A DNA stretch of 64,000 bases from Hyposmocoma kahamanoa (GCF_003589595.1 NW_020653728.1:248968-312967), one strand, 5' to 3'; positions 47,701 to 53,300 are shown, counted from the stretch's first letter. The notes: generated from the letters alone by a model not told the origin. Numbers and translations: made by a program.

Positions 47701-50223
47701 CGACATTCAAAGTCGCTTTCCATTTTCAAAACTGGATTGCATAAATATCTTCTGACACTGTCCTAGTCTGCGACGTATATTTATTTATTAGTAAGTATAA
47801 GTTTATTTAGGTATATTTACGTATATTAATATACATGTAGATGTACTATATCGTTATTTATTATTTGACAAAATATAATTGTTTTTCTATACAATTCAAA
47901 TTTTGCTGTTGGCACACTACGTATCCCGCTCTGACTAGTTTTCCTATATCTCAAAGGTTGTCTGGAAGAGATCGCTCTTAGCGATAAGGCCGCCGTTGCC
48001 CACATTAGTCTTAAGCTGTCTATGTACTGATTTTGTTCGTGTATGTTAGCAATAAAGTGTATATCTATCTATCTATCTCAATTTAAAGCTTTCAAACTGA
48101 GCTTTCAAAAGTTTCTGCTAACCAAAAACAATAGTTTTTATTTCGATAAATAACCGTTACAATAATAGATGATAAATAATAAAGAAGACTGATGGCAACC
48201 CTAACTGTAAACGTAACATTATTACTTTGTAACATTTTCCCAAGAAGTGTGATTATCATAATCTGATTATATGTCCCACTGCTGGGTGCGGGTCTTGTCT
48301 GTGGAAAGAGCTTAGGCCACTTAGGAACTTCATACGTTTCCAAAGCTAGGCTAGGCCTTATCACGATATTCTACTTCGCTGTTAGTGCGAGGTATTTCTA
48401 AACATCCACAAATGTACATAAAGATTTTGGACTGTTGATTTCTCAACTGAGAACTAAACATCGTATGTACCAAGACCCATAAAGTGTTAATAACGTAAAT
48501 ACTGGAATCAAATTAAATGCACGACGCTGTCCCCGCGGCGGCAGCACCGAGCTCGAAATGTACGCAAGTGAACCCAACTTATTAACGTATTTAGTTATTT
48601 GTATATTTTTATAATGTCTCCGACGGAGCTATAACTCTGGGCTATGGCTCTAGTCTATACACATTTGACATGTTTGTTTTGGCTTGTTTTGTATTTGTCA
48701 TTTCGTGTTTTGCGTATCAGATAAAGTGGTTTATATTTAGATTAAAGCTTTTTTAGCATTCAAAGTCAAAGTCATACTGATTAAACTCTACTGCTCATTC
48801 GTAGGCAGCTTCCACTGAGAAGACAGAGCAAGAAACCTTAGAGGTTGCTCTTTTTTACAAATATTTGAATACATTTATCATTACAATATTTAATTTAAAC
48901 ATTTTAGATCGAGAATACCTGAACGAGCTAAACGACGGATTTTTGTCATGCAAGTGCGCAGAAGGTGTATAATAATTTTTAGTATATTTTTTTGTTTCAC
49001 TATAATTTTAAACCTCGTATCGTAGTCGTGTGGATTGAAGCCGTTTATACACAGGAACAAAAGATGCTTTGTCGACGCCATTCAATAATTTTTTAACTCC
49101 TATATATCGCATATGGCATTTGAGCCAACGACACTAATTTCAACTTTTTTTAAAACAAAGGAAACTAGGAACATTTAATAAAAATAGTAAAAAATTGAAC
49201 AATTTAATGTCATTTTGAATAATAAAAAATCTAGTTATTATTAGTTTTTAATTATTAAAAAATATAGGCTTTTATTTATGTTGCAGGCGATTCTTAATCT
49301 CTGTTGTCTCTTACTCTTAACCTCTGCAGAGAAATTAACGTCAATTTATGGGAAGGGAAGAGAGGAGCAAGGACTGATCACATCTGAGAATAGTTTCACT
49401 TGTGCAATTTCCATGACATGTGAAAGATAGCTTTTTATGTTCCTCATGGGGTGTACGAAAGGACGTGAGACGTACCATTGTCCTGTACGTCTGGCGCACC
49501 CTACGCAACAATTGTTATGCCAATTTGCCAATGCAAATCCATTCACCACAATGGCAAGAATTAGGTATATGCCATCGACACAATTAGAGAGATGTTCCTT
49601 AATTTTTAACCAACTTAAAAATAGAGAAGGTTCTCAATTCGACTGTATTTTTTTTGTTATGTTACGCGATAACTCCAGCATTTGCATTTTTTTTAATTGG
49701 AAAGAGGATACCTCACCCATTACCATTATTATTAATTATTAGACCCATTTAAATATGAAGAAAACATTCCACCTCCAAGGGTGCCAAACTAGGGGTTGAA
49801 TCCGGTTTCGAGCACTTTCCGGTAACTGATTTCAATAAAACTTGACAAATAAATGTAACTCCAAAACTTTTGAGATCTTTTTTTAACTAAAAATGTTACA
49901 ATTATTCTATATAAATTAGATGCAAAATCTAATGCAAAATGGTGAAATAATGATAAACAGTGACATAACTTAATAAGATTCTTTACAGATTGTAACTGCT
50001 TAGTCGGTTGCAGTTATCACATTAAAGCACATGTTTTTACTGTACATTAGTATTTTTTATCTTTCCTTTTTATAAAAGGATGCCGTTATTATAATTAGCC
50101 AATTTTGTAATCTCAGTTTGCGCCACTGGCAGAAAGGCATCACGGTTCAGAGTTTGAGGAACAAGTACCTAAGCGCAGTGGGCCCTTACCTCCTAAGGCT
50201 GTAGCGGTGAGGTTGTTAAGCAT
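8451..50223 (-). CDS. otp: Orthopedia homeodomain transcription factor, eight coding exons
   Basis: Coding exons in transcript order: 50223-50190, 33608-33486, 33039-32925, 31620-31503, 9831-9669, 9308-9159, 8768-8643, 8581-8451. Every junction is GT/AG, phases match throughout, and the total is 960 nt, giving 319 aa and a TGA; vertebrate OTP is of similar length. Seen: homeodomain at about residues 85-144 ([17 protein letters not shown], then [12 protein letters not shown], then [15 protein letters not shown]) with Q at homeodomain position 50, followed by the Otp-like stretch [19 protein letters not shown] and a C-terminal OAR motif ([13 protein letters not shown]). Known of the family: Otp is a nuclear DNA-binding regulator of neural development, especially neuroendocrine neurons. 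Introns 1 and 4 are 16.6 and 21.7 kb, as is common in developmental regulators with intronic enhancers. Exon 1 is the least certain part, because it codes only 11 residues. Confidence 0.9.
8643..8768 (-). CDS. otp: otp coding exon 7
   Basis: Codes [18 protein letters not shown], then [20 protein letters not shown] and TAA plus one base. The acceptor is GACTGCAG before GAGACACG and the donor is GCAG before GTGAGT. Reading through the donor without splicing would give an Arg-rich, non-Otp tail in another frame, so the splice is needed. Confidence 0.88.
9159..9308 (-). CDS. otp: otp coding exon 6
   Basis: Codes [20 protein letters not shown], then [20 protein letters not shown] and QTHYPLNSL, ending one base into a Gly codon before GTGAGT. 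It is a Gly/Ser/Leu-rich low-complexity linker, as expected between homeodomain and OAR. Phase 1 at both ends, matching exons 5 and 7. Confidence 0.9.
9366..9616 (+). repeat. SINE-like repeat, copy a (fills most of otp intron 5)
   Basis: Family core seen in six places: CTGCCACCTTACCTATTTCT, TGCCGCCAAGCAGTAATG, AAATTACAGGCACATG, CTCTGAGTGGCACTGCA, ending near TATTATAAAAAAA. Full copies are about 300 bp. This copy occupies about 250 of the 360 bp of the intron between otp exons 5 and 6. It may be a SINE or the shared 3' end of a LINE; no coding sequence is attached to any copy. Confidence 0.8.
9669..9831 (-). CDS. otp: otp coding exon 5 (recognition helix end and Otp-specific region)
   Basis: Codes [19 protein letters not shown] and [19 protein letters not shown], ending WSMPA plus one base. 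W48, F49, Q50, N51 and R53 of the homeodomain recognition helix are all present. The basic KKRKK stretch is likely the nuclear localisation signal. The acceptor is CTTCCTCAG and the donor is CCG before GTAAGT. Joining it to exon 4 crosses 21.7 kb. Confidence 0.95.
10032..10228 (+). repeat. LINE 3'-end remnants with repeated CACAGGGT motif
   Basis: TGCAGTGCCCTCACAGGGTA (10032) recurs in diverged form at about 10160 (GTAGTGCCCTTACAGGGTTT). The second leads into CATAAAGCAATGAATAAATA, the same kind of tail as the LINE ending at 41711. Likely two 3' ends of related retroelements. Confidence 0.45.
10229..10337. repeat. (AAAT)n microsatellite with assembly gap
   Basis: A tetranucleotide tract interrupted by ten Ns at 10281-10290. 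The true length is unknown. It probably grew from a LINE tail. Confidence 0.95.
11574..12134 (+). repeat. Dispersed repeat bounded by AACCGACTTC-like ends, copy 1
   Basis: Begins AAAAAACCGAGCG and ends TTTTTTTGAAGTCAGTTAAA, so the ends are roughly inverted. Inside, GGGATCCCCTCATCAGATT and a shorter CCCCTCATCAGATTTTGACTT show internal duplication. It shares core sequence with the reverse-oriented copy at 21290-21655. Confidence 0.55.
14070..14906 (+). repeat. SINE-like repeat, copy b, split by a LINE
   Basis: The left part (14070-14125) ends in CCACCTTACCT and the right part (14688-14906) resumes with ATTTCTGCCGCC, the exact continuation of the family sequence. A minus-strand LINE fragment sits between them. 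ACCT is present at both junctions (short duplication or microhomology). Confidence 0.85.
14126..14687 (-). mobile_element. 5'-truncated copy of LINE A nested in a SINE-like repeat
   Basis: Minus-strand: poly(A) at 14126-14134, 3' UTR with the stem-loop, stop at 14233-14235, and RT C-terminus reading to 14655 without interruption. It is truncated 5' inside the codons for KTQVRSC. It is almost identical to 1470-2033. Confidence 0.9.
14907..15569. other. otp intron 4, no gene seen
   Basis: A/T-rich sequence with a short GC-richer patch near 15180-15290. No coding or RNA feature supported. Confidence 0.5.
15570..15745 (+). pseudogene. LINE reverse transcriptase C-terminal fragment
   Basis: Reads [20 protein letters not shown], with a DLDET-like patch, then [20 protein letters not shown] and KTGFG before TGA. 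The W-R-P-x-GRxRxRW and A-x-TQQWV-x-TG pattern marks the C-terminus of arthropod RTE-like polyproteins. Followed by GATGATG. Confidence 0.65.
16975..17215 (+). pseudogene. LINE reverse transcriptase C-terminal fragment
   Basis: In one frame: [20 protein letters not shown], a stop, [20 protein letters not shown] and [22 protein letters not shown]. The order R-x-E, R-T-K-x-TDIA, LKW-x-WAGH and VAGS-AQDR-x-W is the usual end of RTE-like reverse transcriptases. Internal stop and rearranged Arg-rich segment. Confidence 0.7.
17216..18018. other. otp intron 4, non-coding
   Basis: No gene. A 9-bp hairpin-forming sequence around a TTAATCC core lies at about 17750-17780 within a complex, non-repetitive stretch (17740-17880). 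Confidence 0.4.
18019..18215. mobile_element. Foldback MITE with arms of about 85 bp
   Basis: Left arm 18019-18102 and right arm 18131-18215 are near-perfect inverse copies (CATAGGAAATGAAAC at the tips, GCGTATATTTGTTTTTTCAA mid-arm) around a 28-bp centre. The part TTTTTTCAAACAAACC also occurs at 32703-32725, so the family is dispersed. Non-coding. Confidence 0.85.
18216..21289. other. otp intron 4, non-coding
   Basis: No gene on either strand. Complex GC-moderate stretches at 19600-19790, 20210-20345 and 21030-21200 contrast with the A/T-rich background and are candidates for regulatory DNA. Confidence 0.35.
21290..21655 (-). repeat. Dispersed repeat bounded by AACCGACTTC-like ends, copy 2
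   Basis: AGAATCTGATGAGGGGATCT near 21588 is the reverse complement of the core at about 11620. The right end AAGGTCGGTTC with a T-run marks the terminus. Confidence 0.55.
21656..24236. other. otp intron 4, non-coding
   Basis: No gene seen apart from the palindrome at 22520. Two GC-richer, non-repetitive stretches (22985-23110 and 23385-23510, the latter with a CGCGCGGCGCGGCCCGGCCG run) stand out. Confidence 0.4.
22520..22557. other. Perfect 18-bp inverted repeat
   Basis: ACTTTTAGAAATACTAAT, two bases, and its exact reverse complement. Short cruciform-forming palindrome in otp intron 4. No associated gene. Confidence 0.85.
24237..24715 (+). repeat. tRNA-derived repeat, about 355-bp unit partly tandem
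   Basis: A tRNA-like segment at about 24427-24500 has an A box (TAGCTTAGTTGGGAGAGCG) and B box (GGTTCGAATCC). Its acceptor ends CGTTCCG and CGGATCG pair at six of seven positions, but the T stem is broken. The block AGTTAGCCACTGGTAGCTAT, TACCTGACTGG, ACTTACACAGATTTCTCA upstream (24250-24340) recurs downstream (24605-24700), giving a repeat period of about 355 bp. Relatives at 54340-54705 and 33120-33290. Confidence 0.7.
25549..25822 (+). repeat. Dispersed MITE-like repeat, copy 3
   Basis: GTTTTTAACTGACTTTAAAA opens and TTTTGAAGTCGGTTTTTTT closes it, imperfect inverted termini about 270 bp apart. The interior has GGGGATGAATCCGGTTTCG, shared with 49602-49885 and 55387-55600. Non-coding. A very common type of repeat in lepidopteran genomes. 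Confidence 0.65.
26395..26565 (+). repeat. LINE 3' UTR fragment
   Basis: GAAGAAAAACATCACGAGGA AACCCACATG, then TAGGACAGCATGGCAGAC and AAGCCCAGCAGCGGGATGTA. This is the recurrent 3' end of RTE-like elements in Lepidoptera. Related fragments: 35640-35700 (plus), 48255-48330 (minus), 54040-54135 (minus), 58800-58960 (plus). Confidence 0.55.
26735..31502. other. otp intron 4, non-coding
   Basis: No gene supported. The short ORFs here are A/T-rich and lack family resemblance. The stretch 30020-30140 is more complex than its flanks. Confidence 0.4.
31503..31620 (-). CDS. otp: otp coding exon 4 (homeodomain helices 1-3)
   Basis: Codes [39 protein letters not shown]: homeodomain positions 8-46. The acceptor is ATTATGCAG before GTTTAC. 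The donor follows CAG between homeodomain positions 46 and 47, a common intron position in paired-class homeobox genes. The [18 protein letters not shown] block is diagnostic of Otp. Confidence 0.96.
32360..32671 (-). repeat. SINE-like repeat, copy c (in otp intron 3)
   Basis: Nearly full-length minus-strand copy: poly-T at 32361, then the family core in reverse to 32671. It lies between otp exons 3 and 4. Confidence 0.8.
32925..33039 (-). CDS. otp: otp coding exon 3 (linker and start of homeodomain)
   Basis: Codes [20 protein letters not shown], then [17 protein letters not shown], and ends with two bases (AG) of the Arg codon at homeodomain position 7. The Gly/His and Ser-rich linker precedes the basic N-terminal arm of the homeodomain. 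The donor is CACTAG before GTAATG. The split Arg codon is completed by exon 4, giving the RTRFTPAQL of Otp proteins. Confidence 0.93.
33120..33290. repeat. tRNA-derived repeat, head-to-head composite remnant
   Basis: AAGCCATGGAACAAACCAGC (minus-strand tRNA-like half) is followed by CCGGATCGAAGGAATTTTTT and TTCGATCTTTGTATTAATAA (plus-strand 3' half). The arrangement matches 54340-54705. It lies in otp intron 2. Confidence 0.6.
33486..33608 (-). CDS. otp: otp coding exon 2
   Basis: Codes [20 protein letters not shown] and on to PEHLQ (residues about 12-52), upstream of the homeodomain. The acceptor is CCAGCAG before GTCAC and the donor is GCAAG before GTAAC, phase 1 at both ends. The region is polar and His-rich with no known domain. 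Its match to its neighbours rests on phase and on GC-rich codon use that stands out from the A/T-rich surroundings. Confidence 0.85.
34128..34285. repeat. Imperfect foldback repeat, arms about 70-75 bp
   Basis: TAAGGACTATTTCATTGTAT (34181-34200) and GATACAATGAAATCATCCTTA (34206-34226) form the inner stem. Farther out, AAAATTGATTATTTTTTAG pairs with TAGTCAATTTTATTCATT. It lies directly before SINE-like copy d. Confidence 0.7.
34307..34390 (+). repeat. SINE-like repeat, copy d, truncated
   Basis: The first 84 bases of the family, cut off at 34390 where a minus-strand LINE tail (TTTATTTTATTTTATTTTA) begins. It lies in otp intron 1. The rest of the repeat was not found beyond the LINE. Confidence 0.75.
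34391..35310 (-). mobile_element. 5'-truncated LINE with degraded RT C-terminus (LINE D)
   Basis: The minus-strand reading [39 protein letters not shown] (about 35200-35080) matches the DYADVCYLDL-LNKLxRLQNLCIRFIFGLR block of jockey-like LINEs. The same block occurs at 47320-47420. The rest has frameshifts. The 3' UTR runs to an (AATAA)n-type tail at 34391-34411. Inserted in SINE-like copy d, in otp intron 1. Confidence 0.7.
35311..36824. other. otp intron 1, non-coding
   Basis: Only a LINE 3' UTR scrap (35640-35700, ending AAAGCCCAGCAATGGGACGT). No gene. Confidence 0.45.
36825..36888 (+). promoter_or_regulatory. tRNA-like Pol III promoter elements before LINE C ORF1
   Basis: A box TGGCTCAGCGG (36825-36835) fits TRGYNNARNGG. 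B box GGTTCAAACCC (36878-36888) fits the consensus and lies in a CGGG/CCCG stem. Spacing of about 50 bp suits Pol III. Three (A/C)CATCTAGC motifs follow (36908, 36947, 37006). It could be a separate SINE remnant adjoining the LINE rather than part of it. Confidence 0.5.
37098..38561 (+). CDS. LINE C ORF1 protein, PHD finger plus coiled coil
   Basis: 487 aa, likely the RNA-binding or assembly partner of the retrotransposon particle. Residues 14-61 form a textbook C4HC3 PHD finger: C14-x2-C17, C29-x2-C32, H37-x2-C40, C58-x2-C61 (C22 and C28 are extra). Residues about 150-198 are a Lys/Glu/Leu-rich coiled coil. The C-terminal half ([44 protein letters not shown]) resembles the SGNH/esterase-like domains found in some LINE ORF1 proteins, by order of blocks only. 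A Zn-knuckle-like C-G-N-P-N-C lies near the end. The start ATG at 37098 is the first in a long open frame. The stop at 38559 overlaps ORF2 in the -1 frame. Confidence 0.85.
   Translation: MNINQDKNIASLYCTKCDNEICKRDFLCCEVCKQYYHLDCTDVSFQLFKIMKSKTFRCQPCINSPNYLSHSTPVSHHLADNVTQRKKPNVQCNLPINNSFELLSDHEEEDQEITSKMSTTYSYSSLPNVSITQRKNTSCPALQLNSDIIEDLKEKIRSLETKLEITENELENQLSENHILGKKILEYEHKVAKLSHICQSTHKSNCNSTRSKQKIYNKTRLDLSRTSTYQRKTRVETSFGPDHIEENRDKSLTSFQIFNNSPLHVNSDSEKKETNALTTSPIKANICVLSSNGYNKTLSTLDDMLSEHFHIIHYLKTNCGIKELLHGIETKVVNYTYRDYCIVFIGDYDFTSSKDYFELTNYIKNALQKIQHTNVILCLPTYRLNKHIFNGRVESFSNMLYWDSVIHEYAYLLDTNLNLHYSRHMYRGHTGIIKTNALRIISKDLKRMILHIKKYHISLPCGNPNCNDDTFFRRDFLESPTYGKDAK
38522..38528 (+). promoter_or_regulatory. 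Candidate -1 ribosomal frameshift heptamer T TTT TTA
   Basis: In ORF1 phase the codons are GAT TTT TTA, so the heptamer T TTT TTA has the X XXY YYZ phase required for simultaneous P- and A-site slippage. A -1 slip here enters the ORF2 frame and bypasses the ORF1 stop at 38559. It falls inside the only 58-nt window (38504-38561) in which such a shift could join the two frames. Confidence 0.6.
38528..39592 (+). CDS. LINE C ORF2, endonuclease domain (first part, -1 frame)
   Basis: APE-type endonuclease. The frame is open from 38504, just after two TGA codons (38498-38503). Catalytic-region motifs: YQNVRGLKS (Asn of motif 1, about 38582), LTETNLDD (Glu, about 38669), [33 protein letters not shown] and VHHVPLNI at the final His. 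The first in-frame ATG (38708) is downstream of the first two motifs, so it cannot be the true start of a working enzyme. Expression is probably by -1 frameshifting from ORF1. The C-terminal end (after KKYYHTIYK) is a frameshift artefact. Confidence 0.82.
   Translation, partial: RKPNLRQRRKVKKYKVAILYQNVRGLKSKTVSIKNALIQVHNSILALTETNLDDTVYDAEMFPPNYAVLRRDRPDRKGGGVLLAVRQPYSVQRIIYDCSPQDEIVAGLVHKGNLRFVCCVVYLPCKISDDRYFSMFKCLESILSNRSPVIIIGDFNLYSASQNARNAYDEFISLCDLMQHNTVVNTLGRTLDLVLSKPDQFMLNITESEMGLVAPEVHHVPLNIAITMNKFHSTGASDKHSNNNNEHAFNVSRPFRNFKKANFMELYMQLSCIDWAPVCLSSDTNEAVKVFYNLIYDKLNSTVPYKTNYKYYKLSNYPAWYSPELISLIKLKKYYHTIYKITPIFIIIGNSANS
39547..41445 (+). CDS. LINE C ORF2, reverse transcriptase domain (after a frameshift)
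   Basis: Continues ORF2 in another frame; a one-base loss in the A-run 39545-39548 separates it from the endonuclease part. RT motifs in order: [78 protein letters not shown] (motif A, catalytic Asp), [13 protein letters not shown] (motif B), [11 protein letters not shown] (motif C, FADD), LTLNADKC and [18 protein letters not shown], then a thumb and C-terminal region to 41445. All catalytic residues are kept. The break may be a real mutation or an assembly error. Confidence 0.88.
   Translation, partial: NYAYFYYYRKQCKQLTIICDRAHMNKIENNIKCDAGAFWYHIKANRQSNDPSTFGGSSSQDVADEFATFFKSVYLTSTPLLNPNDAFDAVAALPSTSSRWLTDLHIAMSLVTESDVCSAMKQLKPKLTQGPDGIPQVIVRDCREVFSSPLVHIINLSLKQNTYPSLWKTSKVIPIHKSGLKSEIRNYRAVAVLSVFAKVMETVLYRSIYNQLRGWFCDQQHGFLPGRSTASNLINITTTIANELDSRKQVDVAYLDFQKAFDRIDCDVLLQKLIFTGFSKKLATFFADYFTGRQQYVCYNRCQSTLYTVNSGVGQGSCLGPLMFLIVVNDLPQTIQHSKCLMFADDVKLALTIRSEADCELLQKDIDNVLKWGGDNSLTLNADKCTIMSFARTRKQIGNVYKIKDSQISRATSVKDLGAWFDTKLNFGEHISKLSKSSRKCLGFILRQSKSFKDNRTSCLLFNAFVRSKLESNSIIWNPVHHNHILALEKIQKSFVRNLYKRTYGYYPLLYPTTFILGMVNYRTLEVRRNLALVTYVFRLIRGISYNSEMLSMIGFLVPRANLVRTHRKTLFAVHATRSKISELAPLPRALKYLNQMLLFDSSLDIFTCSEHGFVVFAGRYLETLTGDSSIV
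41712..43744. other. otp intron 1, non-coding
   Basis: No gene. It holds a triple inverted/direct repeat (41993-42083), a GC-rich (CGCCGCCTCG)n-like tract at 42650-42705, and a segment at 42888-43010 resembling 46805-46920. Confidence 0.45.
41993..42083. repeat. Three copies of a palindromic-arm sequence
   Basis: TGCGGTGTATTACTGCATTT at 41993 is followed by its inverse at 42042-42059 and again directly at 42066-42083. The last two form a perfect 18-bp hairpin with a 6-base loop. Confidence 0.85.
44305..44901 (+). pseudogene. LINE B, linker between endonuclease and RT
   Basis: Open segment matching the end of the LINE A endonuclease ORF ([52 protein letters not shown]) and continuing into [15 protein letters not shown], the usual lead-in to the RT domain. 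It stops at a frameshift near 44890. Confidence 0.75.
45706..46221 (+). pseudogene. LINE B, RT C-terminal region (first part)
   Basis: Reads [25 protein letters not shown], then [20 protein letters not shown] and [16 protein letters not shown], clearly homologous to 1320-1750 of LINE A. It is interrupted at HPY by the insertion at 46222. Confidence 0.8.
46222..46557 (-). mobile_element. Insertion in LINE B with 6-bp target-site duplication
   Basis: CCCTAT at 46216-46221 is repeated at 46552-46557. Removing one CCCTAT and the 330 bases between restores an uninterrupted local reading frame. The insert's plus-strand start TTTTTTATTATTATTTAAAT is the A-rich 3' tail of a minus-strand retroelement. 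Non-coding, so a SINE or a strongly truncated LINE. Confidence 0.85.
46558..46755 (+). pseudogene. LINE B, RT C-terminal end
   Basis: [20 protein letters not shown], then [31 protein letters not shown]: the counterpart of [22 protein letters not shown] in LINE A. The stop at 46753-46755 is followed by a short A-rich 3' end near 46785. Confidence 0.8.
47130..48078 (+). mobile_element. 5'-truncated LINE, RT C-terminus and 3' UTR (LINE E)
   Basis: Starts within the RT thumb region ([21 protein letters not shown] at about 47155-47215), then a frameshift, then an open stretch to 47766: [55 protein letters not shown], ending [13 protein letters not shown]. The 3' UTR ends AGCAATAAAGTG with an (ATCT)n tail at 48060-48078. 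Jockey-group style; same family type as LINE D at 34.4-35.3 kb. Confidence 0.82.
48079..49601. other. otp intron 1, non-coding
   Basis: Contains a LINE 3' UTR scrap on the minus strand (48255-48330, CCCACTGCTGGGTGCGGG). No gene. Confidence 0.45.
49602..49885 (+). repeat. Dispersed MITE-like repeat, copy 4
   Basis: Same order of blocks as 25549-25822: TTTTTAACCAACTTAAAA, GGTTCTCAATTCGACTGTAT, AGGGGTTGAATCCGGTTTCG, then TTTTGAGATCTTTTTTTAAC. Confidence 0.65.
50190..50223 (-). CDS. otp: otp coding exon 1 (start codon)
   Basis: ATG at 50223 begins [11 protein letters not shown] and the exon ends one base into the next codon at a strong donor (GGAG then GTAAGG). That phase-1 end joins exactly to exon 2, which needs one upstream base (G plus GT gives Gly). 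The start has G at -3. The frame stays open upstream but has no ATG, only a GTG at 50328. I chose it because it is the best Met-plus-donor combination of the right phase that I found on this strand upstream of exon 2. A cDNA could show a different first exon. Confidence 0.68.
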
Positions 50224-50252
50224 GGCCCCGAAAGGCCCTTCCCGGCCGCGCC

Positions 50253-50264
50253 CTATGCCGCCAT
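50253..50264 (-). promoter_or_regulatory. Four-codon upstream ORF in the likely otp 5' leader
   Basis: Thirty-nine bases before the proposed otp ATG, the minus strand reads ATG GCG GCA TAG, a three-residue upstream ORF in a GC-rich leader (about 50224-50330). If this leader is transcribed, such a mini-ORF could reduce initiation at the main ATG. The transcription start is not known. Confidence 0.3.
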
Positions 50265-50330
50265 CCTCTCCACTCCTGCTCGACCACACTCTCTCCTCTC
50301 TCACCTCCGGCCCTTTCGAACCCCACACTC

Positions 50331-53300
50331 AACTAATCACTCAAAATCCCGGCAACAAAACGCACAAATTACGGCAACATCCAGACGCATCAGGAATAAC
50401 GAACACAATTAAAATCCGAAACTTTGGAACACAGTTCGGGTACTAATTTAAATTCTTAACACCAACGCGTCACCAAAAAACTTGCGTTTCGGTCAAAAAT
50501 GTCAAAAACGACGAATTGTAGGCGAAAACCCGCTTTAATACAAAACAATTAGCGCTATATTACAGTCAATTAGTTTTAATTACGACTCCGTTCAAACTTA
50601 TTTACACACTTAATTTTTGTTATAAAATTAATATAACCCGTTTAGTATCAATTTGTATAAATTTGCAGTTTGATTGGTTCGCCCTTAAAATGATCGTTTA
50701 ATGTGAAAACCGACTGGCGACTGCTACAAAAACAGATAGTGCTCACATTGTTGCCCGGACCCACTACATCTCGGATCACCAAACATATAGTCGTCTCTCT
50801 CTACCCCACGACAACTTCCATAAGTATTTTCCGGGATTCACACGCGTGCATCAGTAATGGATGCTTACATTTTGTTTACGTTCGATTTGAACAAACGAAT
50901 AATCTATTATTTCATTCGTGCACGTATTATTGATACGGGCCTTTCAGGTTCATACAATATTTAGCTACTTACGAAAGTATACCCATCACTTTCTATCTCC
51001 ACGTAGCGTCGTAAAAGGTCATTGTTGGTGTCTCTATTGCTCTGAGCTTTTGAATATCGAACGCATTCGGAGTTGTGTTAAGCCGACCAATGGGATCGCA
51101 GAGAAATCACTTTGAAAGAGACGAGGGCAGTGTCTCGCGTCGCGATATTGAAATATTATCGCTATACATTGCGCAGGGCGTTCCGCTCCTTTGTAATGGG
51201 AAAAACAAATAGAAGCAGTGTATAGGCGGGTATAGACGCCGGTAAATAAGAGCACTCGTGGAAATATTTCAGGTCTGAGTGCAATTTCTTGTAAGCGCCT
51301 TTAATTTTCGGACGCTTCTGAATAAGGAATGCGGACGGACCTTCTTTTGTTTTCAGCGTTCTTTTTTTAAAATTGTTTATTTTCGTTTTATATCTGATGA
51401 CGGTTACTGTTTCGTTTTTTCTTTTTTCTTATGAAATTTGTCTTTGTACTTCTAATTCTAAATTCAAGTGAAAGGCACTGTCCAAGATGTAACTATAAAA
51501 TAAATTTTTGATTAGAAACTTTTGTATACCTATATACTTACAACGATTAGTTTTATAATTCCATTATGTCCTAACATATTGTTTTACTGGAATGGAAGGC
51601 AGGTTAGGTATTGCAAAGGAGTTAACACTTTAAGCTCGAGTTGCCATAGGCGATGGTATAAGCCTCACGGGCTTGTAATAATCACCGCACTAGAACCGCC
51701 CATATTTCTCATATTTTATTTTAAAGTAGTAACGATGTTTCGTAACAAGTTACGAAAATGGCGTCTGTTCGAAATTTGTCATACGTGAAGCTTGCTCATA
51801 ATTAAAATAAAATTGAAATGCAGAAAATCATACACGATAGGATATTTTTATTCGTTAATAAACAAAAAATATAATATTTTCTGTCAATATAGTTCATTAT
51901 TTTTGCTAACTTTTCTGCATAACAATTTTATTTTTCTGCATAACAAATGTAGAGAGTAGTATTTTTTTTCAGACGTAAAGAAACTCATCTCCAGGGAACA
52001 TTCAAATTGTGTTCATATAAATTACAAAAACGAAATAATTTTCACTCTCACGGTTGAAAATTAAATTGTCATTATTTCCAGAGTAGTACGTACAAGTAGT
52101 AGAGTACGACAGTAAATATTTGCCAGTAAAACTATCAACTGAGATAGTTATAACACAGGAAGATAATTTTCCCACAGTACGACGGGTAGTAAAACTTGGT
52201 ATTAAGATAGGCAATAAAAGATATATTGCACAGTTTTCATCACAACGTTTATATACAATAAATCTATATCTCCCCCGCTCTTAAATACACAATAATATGC
52301 ACATACCGTTTAACATCGCGGAAAAGAATTCCAATTACTCTTCTCTCCCCCCCCCCCCCCAATCCAATCCCTTCCCCCCCTCCCGTCTCCATGGCGGCGT
52401 AGTAAAGAATTTAATATAGAAACACTTGACGGTTGACAGTGCAGTTTTCCAGCCGCATTGAAGCACCTACACAAGCGCTGCTGAAGAATAGCAATTTGTT
52501 TGTTGTTTTTAGCAATTGATTTGTTTGTTGACGTCTTCGTTTAAAATCAAATAAGATTGTGGCCAGCCGTAACTCTATTTTCCATAATAAAAATAGACAT
52601 CTTTCAGTCAGTAGATACTTTAAAATAGAGCTGCTGCGTTCTAGATGCACAGGCTCAGGTGATTTACGCACAAGGTCCCACAGCTAGCTACGCATTAAGA
52701 ATACTTCCTTATTATCATAAAATTTGGCAGATATGTCGCACCTCTAACTTTCTCGGAATTTATGTGCGACATTTAATTTGAAATTTAACCATGAGCTGTT
52801 CGATGAAGGAAAACGAGGTACACCGCTCTCGGAAAACGTGTGAAGTTACCAACCCTGCATTGGCCCAATGTGACGGACAATATCAACTTCATATTTGTTG
52901 CTCTAACCCCAAAGTAAATAACTAGAGCACTTCTGCTATGGAAATTGAAAACAACAAAGGTACCACAAACACCCAGACTAAAAACACTATAAAAAAATTA
53001 GTTTTTCTACATTGACCGGTCTGGGGACCGATCCCGCAACCTCAGAGATAGCGACACTATGAAAACCGGTGTGCCAGCCTCTCGACTACGGAAGTCGTCT
53101 AAATGATGATGTTTCTAGTCATTAACTTATTCTAATATACTACATGACTGTCCTGTGTTGTTAGGGTAGTTTTTATTGTCATGTAAAATATGTCAATGAT
53201 TCCATTCTAATAATTGTTACTAGCCATTTGTTTATTAGAAATTAAATATACAAGTAAATATATGTATTATTAATACATAAACAGCAAAAATAAAATACAG

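Noticed and set aside
50207..50446. 79-aa plus-strand ORF
   Set aside because: Opposite strand of the otp first exon and leader; Pro/Ser-rich shadow.
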